Part shown: positions 7,342 to 16,190 of the stretch, one piece after another | Layout: each line of letters opens with the position of its first letter | How positions within the stretch are numbered: the stretch's first letter is position 1 | DNA from: Thermoflexus hugenholtzii JAD2 | Lineage (GTDB): Bacteria > Chloroflexota > Chloroflexia > Chloroflexales > Roseiflexaceae | Assembly (NCBI GenBank): GCA_945881915.1 | Contig: CAMCVW010000032.1 | Span: 1-42,401, forward strand | DNA: 42,401 nt | Reading direction: 5' to 3' | The notes under the pieces: generated by a model | What the model saw: the letters and a program-made list of their open reading frames with translations, nothing else | Databases searched by the model: none | What the model was told of the DNA's origin: nothing | Made by a program: the position numbers and the translations under genes

Positions 7342-8856
7342 TTACTGTGAATTGGCGTTGAGACTGTTGACGAGATCGGTGACACTCGCGTTGCTGATAG
7401 AAGTGATGATGTTTGGGTACAAACCAATGACAATCATCGCCACGATAAGCAAACCGAGGACTGCGAGCTCTCCGGTTGAAGGCTCATGGATGGCGTTCTC
7501 TTCTGGAGCTGCCCCCATGAACACGCCACGATACATGCGCAGCAGGTACGCAGCCGAAAGGACAATCCCAATGACCGCAAATACCACGTAAGAATACCCT
7601 AGTTGCGGTGCCAACCATGCACCTTGCATACTGAGGAATTCACCGACAAAACCGTTCAAGCCTGGAACACCAATAGAAGCAAAAACGGTAATGAGCGTCA
7701 ATGTACCGAAGGTCGGCGCTGTGAGCCAAACCCCCGAGAAATCATCACGGTTGCGGCTGCCACGTTGCGCAGCAAGGATACCCACAATGAGGAATAACGC
7801 TCCAGTGGTCAATCCGCTATTGATCATTGTAATCAATGCGCCGGTCACACCTTCAACCGTCTGTGAGTAAATGCCCAGCATCACAAAGCCTAAATGGCTT
7901 ATTGTTGCATAGGAGAGCAATACTTTCATATCCTTTTGGCCGAAAGCAATCACGGCACTATAAAGAATGCTGATGACTGCCAAAACGCCGATTGCAGGAG
8001 CTGCCCACACGGCTGCATGTGGGAAGAACGGCAACGCAAACCGCAACATGCCATATGCTCCAATTTTAAGGAGGATACCGGCGATGTCAACGGAACCATT
8101 TGATGGTGTACTCGCTTGTGCTTGTGGCATCCAAGTGTGGAATGGCCAGATTGGTGTCTTGATTGCGAATGCCAAAAAGAACCCCGCAAACAGCGCACGT
8201 TCCAGGTTTTGGTCAAGTACGAGCGTCCCGTTGAGGACCGCACCACTCAATATGACACTGTCGAATGTCATCAAACCGGTTTGTTGGTAGTGATTGATGA
8301 CCAAACCAGCAATGCTTGCCAACATAAACACAGAGCCGATGAATGGGTAGACAAAAAACTTGATTGCGGCTGCCTTGGCATCTCCGCTTCCGTGTGTTGC
8401 AATGAGTACTGCAGTCGGGACTAGTGTCAACTCAAAGAAGACATAGAACAGCAGTAGGTCCGTTGCAACGAATGCGCCAATCAGACTAGCTGACAAGACG
8501 AGAATCAACGCATGGAATGACTTCTGGTGCGTGGATTCGTTGCGAGCGGCAAAGAGCGCGAGTGGGGTCAACAGGGTGGCCAAGACCACCATCCATACAT
8601 TGATCCCATCAAGGCCCACGGCATACTTCAGTCCGATGTCACTCAGCCACTCGACGGACTCGACGAATTGGTAGCCACCCAATGGTTGCATGGCGGTCAA
8701 CGCGTACACTACCAAGGCGGCATTTGCGATACTCACGATCCAGGCGATTGTGCGTTGCAACGAGCGTGCGCTCGCGGCAGTCAGACTAATCAACACGGCT
8801 CCAATGAGCGGTGTACCTATCAATAGTGAGAGTAGTGGAAAACCTAGCTGATTCAC
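7342..8856 (-). CDS. nuoM: NADH-quinone oxidoreductase subunit M, 504 aa
   Basis: Second antiporter-like proton-pumping subunit of complex I. Family residues are visible: Glu in the FFELTLVPTAVLI helix and Lys in AIKTPIWPFHTWMPQAQASTPSNGS, followed by the conserved SVDIAGILLKIGAYG helix. There are many transmembrane helices and no soluble domain. Two GTG codons compete; 8856 is preferred because it gives MNQLGFPLLSLL, the common NuoM beginning, and has GGGG about 6 bases upstream. The alternative at 8862 adds two residues. It lies between nuoL and nuoN in the usual order. Confidence 0.95.
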   Translation of the reverse strand: MNQLGFPLLSLLIGTPLIGAVLISLTAASARSLQRTIAWIVSIANAALVVYALTAMQPLGGYQFVESVEWLSDIGLKYAVGLDGINVWMVVLATLLTPLALFAARNESTHQKSFHALILVLSASLIGAFVATDLLLFYVFFELTLVPTAVLIATHGSGDAKAAAIKFFVYPFIGSVFMLASIAGLVINHYQQTGLMTFDSVILSGAVLNGTLVLDQNLERALFAGFFLAFAIKTPIWPFHTWMPQAQASTPSNGSVDIAGILLKIGAYGMLRFALPFFPHAAVWAAPAIGVLAVISILYSAVIAFGQKDMKVLLSYATISHLGFVMLGIYSQTVEGVTGALITMINSGLTTGALFLIVGILAAQRGSRNRDDFSGVWLTAPTFGTLTLITVFASIGVPGLNGFVGEFLSMQGAWLAPQLGYSYVVFAVIGIVLSAAYLLRMYRGVFMGAAPEENAIHEPSTGELAVLGLLIVAMIVIGLYPNIITSISNASVTDLVNSLNANSQ

Positions 8857-8898
8857 GAACACCCCACACCCAGGGACGACATTTCTGCCACTCCCTGA

Positions 8899-10866
8899 CT
8901 ACGCGCCGAATACCATGTATCCGACTACGAGGACGACGCCGATTAAAAAGACGAATGCATAGGTCCGGACACTGCCGTTCTGCGCTTGTGACTTGAGGCG
9001 AGCGAGTGCACCGACGGAACGAGCACTGCCTTCGACGAGAATCCCATCGATAGCCTGGACGTCAAAAACTTCGTAGACGTATTCCGAGAGGGCGCGATAT
9101 GGGCGCACAAAGAAGCGCTGATACACGAAATCAACACCCCAGCCCAGCTCAAACCCCTTCCAGATGTCACCGAGGTAATAATGTGCGGGATCTTCGGCAC
9201 CAGATTTGATACTTGCCAGAGCGGGACCGCTGTATATGCGGTATGCCAGGTATCCGCTCCCAGCTGCCAGCAGCGTCGTGATTGTAGCAAAGACACCCAT
9301 GCCGACGGTGTAGAGTTCGGTCGGTTCATGCAACACCGGACGCAACCAATCGTGCAACGTGTACAACCCAGGAAGATTGATCAAACCGCCTACTACTGCA
9401 CCAATAGCCAGCAGAATCAACGGCCACTTCATGGTGCCGAGGTGTTCGTGTGCGTGCAATTCGTTGTCTCGTGCTTCACCGGCGAAGGTCAATGCAATTT
9501 GACGACCCATGTAGAAGGCAGTTAGCAGTGAACTAAACAGCAAAACCACTGTCGTTGTGATTGATTGTGCATTGAACCAGCCGTGCACGAGAATCTCGTC
9601 TTTTGACCAGAAGCCAGCGAATGGGAATATTCCAGCGAGCGCAAATGCACCGACAAGATACACGCGGTAGATCGTCGGCATAGACTTGGCTAACCCACCC
9701 ATACGACGCATGTCTTGTACATCGTGGAGCCCGTGGATGATTGCACCGGCTGCCAAAAACAGGAGTGCTTTGAACAAACCATGGGTCAACAGATGGTACA
9801 TTGCTGCGGTATACGCCCCCATCCCTGTTGCAGCAATCATGAAGCCCAATTGAGAGATTGTTGAGTACGCGAGCACCCGTTTGATGTCGAATTGGGTCAA
9901 CGCTGCAGTAGCTCCGATGAGTGCCGTCATGGTGCCAATAATCGTGAGCCATGTCGCGGCGTCAGGAGCCAAATCAAACAACATGTGATTGCGAACGACT
10001 AAATAGACACCCGCGGTGACCATGGTAGCAGCGTGGATGAGTGCAGATACGGGTGTCGGACCTGCCATAGCGTCGGGGAGCCATACGAAGAGTGGGAGTT
10101 GAGCAGATTTACCTACTACAGCAAGTATCATTAGGAAGGCAATCCCACTGACGACCGAAACCGTTCCGAGTGAACCGAGGTTTACCATCGTGAAGGATGC
10201 TTCGGATAACTTGCTGAAAAAACCAGAATTGCCATCAGGGCCATAGAACGATAACGTCCCAAACCGTGACAGAATCAACATCATGGCCAATAACAAGCCG
10301 GCATCGCCGATTCGGTTGACCACAAATGCTTTGGCTGCTGCTTCACTGGGAACAATCCCTGGCTGGACGCTCTTGCGTTCGAACCAATGCCCGATGAGCA
10401 AGAATGAACACAAACCCACGCCTTCCCATCCGAGGAACAGCACCAACAAATTGTCAGACATCACCAGCATCAACATCGAAAAGACGAACAGGTTCAAATA
10501 GGCGAAGTACCGTCGTGGACGGGCATCGCCATGCATGTACGTGACCGAAAAGATGTGGATGAGCGTGCCTACGCCGGTGATGAGCAGTGTCATCACTGCT
10601 GTCAACGGGTCATAGTACAACCCGAATGCGACGTCGAGCTTCCCTACGGCAAGCCATTGCCACAGTGGAATGCTAATTTGGCGAGAAGCCTCGTCGAGGC
10701 CATTGAGGCCGAGTACTGCGGCAATTGCTGCGCCGAAGGCGCCTGCCACTGCAACACTGGCAATCAGACCGTTTGCCTTTTCGCCTTTGACGAAGAGGGC
10801 ATTCAGAAGAAAACCAAGCAGTGGAATTGCGGGTATTAACGCGATAAACCAAGAAAGTTGCGTCAT
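8899..10866 (-). CDS. nuoL: NADH-quinone oxidoreductase subunit L, 655 aa
   Basis: Distal antiporter-like subunit of complex I, which carries the long lateral helix that runs along the membrane arm. The sequence shows FLGWEGVGLCSFLLIGHWF (conserved Glu in the pump path) and VGKSAQLPLFVWLPDAMAGP with the conserved Lys, then SALIHAATMVTAG. The C-terminal ~120 residues, with YVYEVFDVQAIDG and a final hydrophobic segment, match the extension expected for the lateral helix and its anchor. The length is in the normal range. A GAG tract precedes the ATG at 10866. It is 45 bases downstream of nuoK. Confidence 0.96.
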   Translation of the reverse strand: MTQLSWFIALIPAIPLLGFLLNALFVKGEKANGLIASVAVAGAFGAAIAAVLGLNGLDEASRQISIPLWQWLAVGKLDVAFGLYYDPLTAVMTLLITGVGTLIHIFSVTYMHGDARPRRYFAYLNLFVFSMLMLVMSDNLLVLFLGWEGVGLCSFLLIGHWFERKSVQPGIVPSEAAAKAFVVNRIGDAGLLLAMMLILSRFGTLSFYGPDGNSGFFSKLSEASFTMVNLGSLGTVSVVSGIAFLMILAVVGKSAQLPLFVWLPDAMAGPTPVSALIHAATMVTAGVYLVVRNHMLFDLAPDAATWLTIIGTMTALIGATAALTQFDIKRVLAYSTISQLGFMIAATGMGAYTAAMYHLLTHGLFKALLFLAAGAIIHGLHDVQDMRRMGGLAKSMPTIYRVYLVGAFALAGIFPFAGFWSKDEILVHGWFNAQSITTTVVLLFSSLLTAFYMGRQIALTFAGEARDNELHAHEHLGTMKWPLILLAIGAVVGGLINLPGLYTLHDWLRPVLHEPTELYTVGMGVFATITTLLAAGSGYLAYRIYSGPALASIKSGAEDPAHYYLGDIWKGFELGWGVDFVYQRFFVRPYRALSEYVYEVFDVQAIDGILVEGSARSVGALARLKSQAQNGSVRTYAFVFLIGVVLVVGYMVFGA

Positions 10867-10911
10867 GAGCTGCTCTGCATTCGGTAGCCGTGCACGGCAC
10901 GGTATCGGATC

Positions 10912-11214
10912 CTAACCCCGGAGCGTATTCATCAAATCGATGTCGGTGGTGTTCTTGCGACGGAAAATCATCACCAACAAAGCCAACCCGACTGCGACTT
11001 CGGCAGCGGCAATGGTGATGACAAAAAACACCATAATCTGGGCATCGACGGATTTCCATTGATTGGCGAAAGCGACGAGCGTCAGGTTTGCTGCATTCAA
11101 CATCAACTCAACCGACATGAACACCATCAGTGCGCTTTTCCGTAACGTGACCCCGAGAACTCCGATGACAAAGAGGAATGCGCTCAGCGCGACATACATA
11201 AGTGTCGATACCAT
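10912..11214 (-). CDS. nuoK: NADH-quinone oxidoreductase subunit K, 100 aa
   Basis: Small three-helix membrane subunit of complex I that links the quinone chamber to the antiporter modules. The sequence shows the family pattern: a first helix ending in G-V-L-G-V, then [20 protein letters not shown] with the conserved membrane Glu, and [13 protein letters not shown] in helix 3 with the second conserved Glu. AAAGGAA lies 8 bases before the ATG. The length of 100 residues is exactly the usual size. It is 12 bases downstream of nuoJ. Confidence 0.97.
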   Translation of the reverse strand: MVSTLMYVALSAFLFVIGVLGVTLRKSALMVFMSVELMLNAANLTLVAFANQWKSVDAQIMVFFVITIAAAEVAVGLALLVMIFRRKNTTDIDLMNTLRG

Positions 11215-11226
11215 GGCTGCGTTCCT

Positions 11227-11727
11227 TTAACTACGGCGCTGATGCAACACGACGACACCGATGAGAGCCGTCAGAAGCACAAACGAAGCGATTTCGAAGG
11301 GCAAAAGATGCGTTGTGAAGAGCGCCTTAGCAATCTCGGTCGGCGCAGCGAAGCCGTCGTCGAGGTTTGCCGCGATGGGAATCGTGCCGGGGTTATTCAC
11401 GTACAGCAGGGCAAGTTCAACGAGAAGCAACACACCACCGACGATGGCTCCTCGGTTTTGCCATGGATTGGCATGGGGTGTTTGTTCATCGCGTTCTGCA
11501 CCGAGGAGCATGACCACGAACAAGAACAGCACAATGATAGCGCCGGCGTAGATGATGAGTTGCGTTGCAAACAAAAACGGCGCTTGCAAGAGCAAATACA
11601 AAACGGAAATCGCAGCGAAGTTCAGGAGCAAGTACAACGCACTATGCACCGCATTACGGCTGAGGAGCATCGCGATCGCACCTACGATTGCAACAAGCGC
11701 AGGAATGCCAAATAGCAGTAAATCCAT
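11227..11727 (-). CDS. nuoJ: NADH-quinone oxidoreductase subunit J, 166 aa
   Basis: Membrane subunit of complex I with five helices, containing the flexible helix 3 that couples quinone reduction to proton movement. The region ATQLIIYAGAIIVLFLFVVMLLGAE matches the conserved signature with the Tyr and the pi-bulge segment, and AVHSALYLLLNFA precedes it. The ATG at 11727 is preferred over an in-frame start seven codons upstream because AAGGGGA lies just before it and MDLLLFGIPAL is a normal NuoJ start. It is 10 bases downstream of nuoI. Confidence 0.95.
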   Translation of the reverse strand: MDLLLFGIPALVAIVGAIAMLLSRNAVHSALYLLLNFAAISVLYLLLQAPFLFATQLIIYAGAIIVLFLFVVMLLGAERDEQTPHANPWQNRGAIVGGVLLLVELALLYVNNPGTIPIAANLDDGFAAPTEIAKALFTTHLLPFEIASFVLLTALIGVVVLHQRRS

Positions 11728-11737
11728 GCAGGTCCCC

Positions 11738-12235
11738 TTACAGGTCAATCTGAGCCGGCGGGCTTGGGCGCCGATTCATCTGAGTCAACACGGGTGGAAT
11801 GTCGCCGTGACCTTTGTCGATCGGGACCAACAACATTGTCTTGTCATAGATGGCCGATTTGCGGTCATAGAACGAAAGCTCGTAGTGGTGCTCGAGGGTG
11901 ATGGCGTTCGTTGGGCAGGCGTCTTCGCAGTATCCACAAAAGATACAGCGCAACATGTTGATTTCGTAGCGTGCTGCAAAGCGCTCACCGGGCGAATTTG
12001 GTGCAGTGGGGTTGTTTTCGGCTGGGATGACCAAGATTGCATCGGAAGGACACGCTGCAGAGCAGAGTGAGCAGCCGATACAGCGTTCCATCCCGTTTTC
12101 GAAGCGGTTGAGCTGATGGCGGCCACGGAAGCGCTCATGCACTTGCCGTTTTTCTTCCGGGTATTGCACCGTGACGGGCTTTTTAAACAGGTACTTGAAC
12201 GTCGTGCCCAAGCCTTTGAAGAATGCTCCTAGCAT
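11738..12235 (-). CDS. nuoI: NADH-quinone oxidoreductase subunit I, 165 aa
   Basis: Hydrophilic subunit that carries the two [4Fe-4S] clusters N6a and N6b, which pass electrons towards N2 near the quinone site. Two complete ferredoxin motifs are visible, CIGCSLCSAACP and CIFCGYCEDACP. The N-terminal amphipathic stretch GTTFKYLFKKPVTVQYPEE is the usual membrane-surface segment. The C terminus (after NRRPSPP) is short. GAGGG precedes the ATG. It lies 10 bases downstream of nuoH. Confidence 0.97.
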   Translation of the reverse strand: MLGAFFKGLGTTFKYLFKKPVTVQYPEEKRQVHERFRGRHQLNRFENGMERCIGCSLCSAACPSDAILVIPAENNPTAPNSPGERFAARYEINMLRCIFCGYCEDACPTNAITLEHHYELSFYDRKSAIYDKTMLLVPIDKGHGDIPPVLTQMNRRPSPPAQIDL

Positions 12236-12245
12236 GTGACCCTCT

Positions 12246-13454
12246 CTAGTTCCCTGCTGATGGATTGACCAGTGTCACACCACGCTTGGCATGTTTTGGT
12301 GTCGCGGTAGCAGATACGATAACGACGACTATGACGCCGACTACACACATGATGATTTTGGCGATGAGGCTATCTGCTGGGAATAGGACACCAAAAACCG
12401 CAGTCATGACGACGTTGAACAACCCGAGCGGAAGCAAAACCTTCCATCCGAGGTGCATCAATTGGTCGTAGCGTACCCGTGGTACAGATGCACGCACCCA
12501 GACTGACAAAAACGACAGCGCAGTTGTTTTGAGCAAAAATGCTCCCAGCGTGAGTGCGCCTTGTACTGCGTAGGCAATGGTATCGCCGTTGCTCGTTTTG
12601 ATCGCTGCAACCAGGGTGTCAATGCCGGGGAAGTTACCGCCACCTAAAAATAACGTCACTGCGATGGCATTCATTGCAATCAACTTGATGTACTCGGACA
12701 TAAAGAAGAGTGCGAACTTCATCGAGCCGTATTCGGTATTGTATCCACCGACGAGTTCTTGTTCTGCTTCGACGAGGTCGAAGGGTGAACGAACGACCTC
12801 TGCGGTACTCGCTATTAAGAAAATGATGAAACCCAAGAATTGCGGAATGATATTCCAAATCAGACCCTGGCTGGTGACTATTTCTTCAGTCCGAAAGGTA
12901 CTGTTTTGCATCACCACCGCGAGAATAGCAAAACCCAACGCGAGCTCGTACGAGATTACTTGGGCTGATGCACGCACGCCACCAATCATCGAGTATTTGT
13001 TGTTCGATGCCCAACCCGCAATGGCAATACCGTACACACCAATCGAAGTGACGGCGAGTAAGTACAACACGCCGACGTCAATGGGGGCATAGTGAAGCCA
13101 ATTACCACCCATCCCATCTGGCCATGTTCCCAAGGGAATAGCTACCCAGATGATGAGAGCCGGGACAACCGCAAAGCCTGGTGCCATGATGTAGACCCAC
13201 TTGTCCGCCATAGCTGGTACAACGTCCTCTTTCAAGAACAACTTGACCGCATCTGCAGCAGGTTGGAGCCAACCACCGAATAACTTCTTACCTCCAGGCA
13301 GGGGGATATACCCAGCCCGGTTTGGCCCGATGCGGTGTTGGAATTTGGCTAAGAGGCGGCGCTCGAACAATGTGAAGTAGGCGAACAATGTCGCAGAAGC
13401 GAGTGCAAGTACGAGACACCGTACTAGTAGGATGAGTATGTCTAACCAGGTCAT
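12246..13454 (-). CDS. nuoH: NADH-quinone oxidoreductase subunit H, 402 aa
   Basis: Eight-helix membrane subunit that forms much of the quinone-binding chamber and the first proton channel of complex I. Conserved segments seen: FERRLLAKFQHRIGPNRAG in the first cytoplasmic loop, and RSPFDLVEAEQELVGGYNTEYG, the acidic loop lining the E-channel. The protein ends with two hydrophobic segments and a short basic tail. It is slightly longer than proteobacterial NuoH. GAGGAGG lies just before the ATG at 13454, giving a strong ribosome binding site. It is 21 bases downstream of nuoG. Confidence 0.96.
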   Translation of the reverse strand: MTWLDILILLVRCLVLALASATLFAYFTLFERRLLAKFQHRIGPNRAGYIPLPGGKKLFGGWLQPAADAVKLFLKEDVVPAMADKWVYIMAPGFAVVPALIIWVAIPLGTWPDGMGGNWLHYAPIDVGVLYLLAVTSIGVYGIAIAGWASNNKYSMIGGVRASAQVISYELALGFAILAVVMQNSTFRTEEIVTSQGLIWNIIPQFLGFIIFLIASTAEVVRSPFDLVEAEQELVGGYNTEYGSMKFALFFMSEYIKLIAMNAIAVTLFLGGGNFPGIDTLVAAIKTSNGDTIAYAVQGALTLGAFLLKTTALSFLSVWVRASVPRVRYDQLMHLGWKVLLPLGLFNVVMTAVFGVLFPADSLIAKIIMCVVGVIVVVIVSATATPKHAKRGVTLVNPSAGN

Positions 13455-13475
13455 CGAATCCTCCTCAGCGTCCTG

Positions 13476-16154
13476 CTATTCGGCACGCCGTATGGCGACG
13501 CGGGTGTATGCACCGAGTGCGAGATGGACAGGGGCACCAGCGACGTCCGGCATCAGTACATGACCCGCTGCAATATTCTTATCGATTTGCGCCGGGAGTG
13601 TGCTTGATCCGATCGGGGATGCAACCGTAATCGCATCACCTGCGCTGATATTCCAACGCGATGCATCTGCGGATGAAATGAGCACGTGGGCTGCAACCTG
13701 GCGACTCCCGAGTTTTGAATCGATACTCCAGGTCCCGCCGTTATATGCACGTACCGGTGTCTGCATCAGTAAGCCAAATTCACCTTTAGGCTCAAATTCG
13801 ACCGGCGGACTGTAGACCACAGTGAGTGCAGCACCTGCATCGTCGGCGACAGTCTTAAGCTGGACACCATTGCCTTCGGTGTTTGTGTAGGAAGTGCCGT
13901 CATAGTACACCGACTCATTTGCCTGACGGCCCCATGAGTTGATACTGAGGTCGAGGCTCGTGTAGGTTACACCAGCGTAGCGCGGATTGTTCTGTGCGAC
14001 TTCGTCAGTGACATCGCTTGTCACTGCATAGTTCCAGTTGCTGAGTACCGCAGTCGCGTTTTTGGAGGCAGGGGTAGCCACCGTTGCTCGTTCTGCTATC
14101 TGTGCACATACTTGCCATGTTGGGTGCATGGCTGCGGGAGCAGCCATTGCGATGCGGAAGCGTTGGACTCGTCGTTCTGCATTGGTAATGGTACCGTCAG
14201 TTTCGGCGATAGCCATTTGCGGTAACACCACATCGGCGAGTTCGGCAGTTTCGTTCATGAACATCGTTTGCACTGCCAAGAAGCCGTGTTTTGCGATGGT
14301 TTGGAGCCCCTCGACTGCTGCTGGGTTATTGGCGGCTGGGTTGAGCCCGACGACCAACAAACCACGCAGTGTACCTGCTTCGGCGCGGGCCCAGAATTCA
14401 TTTGCTGCTGCGCCGTCTTTGCCAGGTCGGACACCGAGTGAGACAGCCCCAAAGGTATTTGCTCCCGTGGTCAAGGCAATCAAGCCGTTGTTTGCTTTGC
14501 CGCATTTACCGGTTGCCATTGCAGCATTTGCCATTGTCTGTGTCACACTTGCACCGATTTGGAGGGCTGTGCGACCGTAGACGATGATTGCATTGCTGGC
14601 GGCCATGTATGCATCAACGACCTTTTGCAACTGCGCGCGGCTGACGCCAGCGTGTTCGAGGAGCGTGTCGAGTAACAGTTTTGAGAGTTGATTGCGCACA
14701 TCGTCGAGGTTACGAACGCGGCGATCGAAGCCACTGGCGACCTGTGCTTCGAGGACCAACTTGAGAAATGCGTTGGCATAGGCAGCTTCGCTACCAGCTT
14801 TGATACGCGTATCTGAGGATGCACTAGTGCCTAATTTGGTGGCAAATGAATTGACCACATGCACGACACCACCGCGATTTTTGATTCCGCGGAGCCGCAA
14901 CACGTACAGTGGCGCTTCTTCTTCTACATCAGCTGCCAGAACAACAACGGCTGTTCCCTTCCCGAGTGACAGCAGGCTCGTGCCCATACCGACACCTGCG
15001 GTGATGATGGCTTCATCGATGGCGACATCGGTGACGGCACCGGGTCTGTGGTCGAGGGAGGTGGACTGGAATGTATCGGTAATGAGTTTGCGGAATGCAT
15101 ACAGGTCTTCGTTGGAGGCGGAGTCACTCATCATGCCGGCGACTTGTCCATTGCCTTTGGCGGCGATTTGAGACAAGTTTGACGCAATGCGGGTCAACGC
15201 TTCGTCCCACGATGCGGCAACGAGTTTGCCGTGTTGGCGCACGAGCGGGGTGGTAACGCGAGTTGCGCTCTCGACGAAGCGCATACCCATACGTCCCTTA
15301 TCGCACAACCAGATTTCGTTCACGTCGTCGTTTTCACGAGGCATGACACGCATCAGCGAATTATGACGGGCGTCGAGGCTGAGGTTACAACCCACCGAAC
15401 AATGGGTACAAATGCTCGGTGTGCTGCGCACTTCCCACACACGTGATCGGAAGCGGAAGTCTGCGTTGGTCAATGCCCCCACTGGGCAGATGTCTGTCGT
15501 GTTGCCTGAGAATTTCGAATCGAAGCCGGGTTCGGATTTCGAAATGATTTCCCATGAGCGACCGCGATTGTCAAATCCCAGAACTTCATCACCGGCGATG
15601 TCGTCTTGGAATCGGACGCAGCGTGAACAGAGGATGCAGCGTTCGCGGTCAAGATAGATCACATCACTGAGTTTGATTGGTTTTTCGAAGTGGACTTTGT
15701 CACTGTAGTCAAAGCGACTCACTTCTGGTCCCCACTGCATGGTCAAGTTTTGCAACGGGCATTCGCCGCCTTTGTCACAGACAGGGCAGTCGAGGGGGTG
15801 CGACGTCAACAAAAATTCGAGCACACCACGCTGGGCGAACTTGACTTTTTCGGTAGTGGTTTTGACAACCATGCCTTCACTGACTGGCGTCACGCAGGCG
15901 GGTTGCAGTTTGTTCATCATCAGAGCGAGTTGTGGCAATCCATCCGGGCCCATGACGACTTGGCGTGTGGCAGGGTCGATGCGGGCGGTATACACCTCGA
16001 CCAAACACATTCGACACATGCCGACGGGCTTGAGTTTGGGGTGATAACAGAAAACTGGTATCGCGACTTCGACAGTCCGCGCTGCATCGACGAGATTGGT
16101 CCCGGCTGGAACCGAGACCGCTTGACCGTCGATGATGAGATTAACGTCTGGCAT
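13476..16154 (-). CDS. nuoG: NADH-quinone oxidoreductase subunit G, 892 aa
   Basis: Large soluble subunit of the electron-input arm. Iron-sulfur ligands can be read in order: a [2Fe-2S] set at Cys36, 47, 50 and 87 (N1b); His119 with Cys123, 126 and 132 (N5); Cys173, 176, 179 and 223 (N4); and Cys249, 252, 256 and 284. The last set has the CxxCxxxC-x27-C spacing of the off-path N7 cluster found in some bacterial NuoG proteins. The remainder is the molybdopterin-oxidoreductase-like fold, which carries no cofactor in complex I, and ends in a molydopterin-dinucleotide-binding-like barrel (about 780-892). GGGAG precedes the ATG. It lies 36 bases downstream of nuoF. Confidence 0.96.
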   Translation of the reverse strand: MPDVNLIIDGQAVSVPAGTNLVDAARTVEVAIPVFCYHPKLKPVGMCRMCLVEVYTARIDPATRQVVMGPDGLPQLALMMNKLQPACVTPVSEGMVVKTTTEKVKFAQRGVLEFLLTSHPLDCPVCDKGGECPLQNLTMQWGPEVSRFDYSDKVHFEKPIKLSDVIYLDRERCILCSRCVRFQDDIAGDEVLGFDNRGRSWEIISKSEPGFDSKFSGNTTDICPVGALTNADFRFRSRVWEVRSTPSICTHCSVGCNLSLDARHNSLMRVMPRENDDVNEIWLCDKGRMGMRFVESATRVTTPLVRQHGKLVAASWDEALTRIASNLSQIAAKGNGQVAGMMSDSASNEDLYAFRKLITDTFQSTSLDHRPGAVTDVAIDEAIITAGVGMGTSLLSLGKGTAVVVLAADVEEEAPLYVLRLRGIKNRGGVVHVVNSFATKLGTSASSDTRIKAGSEAAYANAFLKLVLEAQVASGFDRRVRNLDDVRNQLSKLLLDTLLEHAGVSRAQLQKVVDAYMAASNAIIVYGRTALQIGASVTQTMANAAMATGKCGKANNGLIALTTGANTFGAVSLGVRPGKDGAAANEFWARAEAGTLRGLLVVGLNPAANNPAAVEGLQTIAKHGFLAVQTMFMNETAELADVVLPQMAIAETDGTITNAERRVQRFRIAMAAPAAMHPTWQVCAQIAERATVATPASKNATAVLSNWNYAVTSDVTDEVAQNNPRYAGVTYTSLDLSINSWGRQANESVYYDGTSYTNTEGNGVQLKTVADDAGAALTVVYSPPVEFEPKGEFGLLMQTPVRAYNGGTWSIDSKLGSRQVAAHVLISSADASRWNISAGDAITVASPIGSSTLPAQIDKNIAAGHVLMPDVAGAPVHLALGAYTRVAIRRAE

Positions 16155-16190
16155 TGAATTACTACTCCCGGCTCACCGTGGGCGGTGGCG

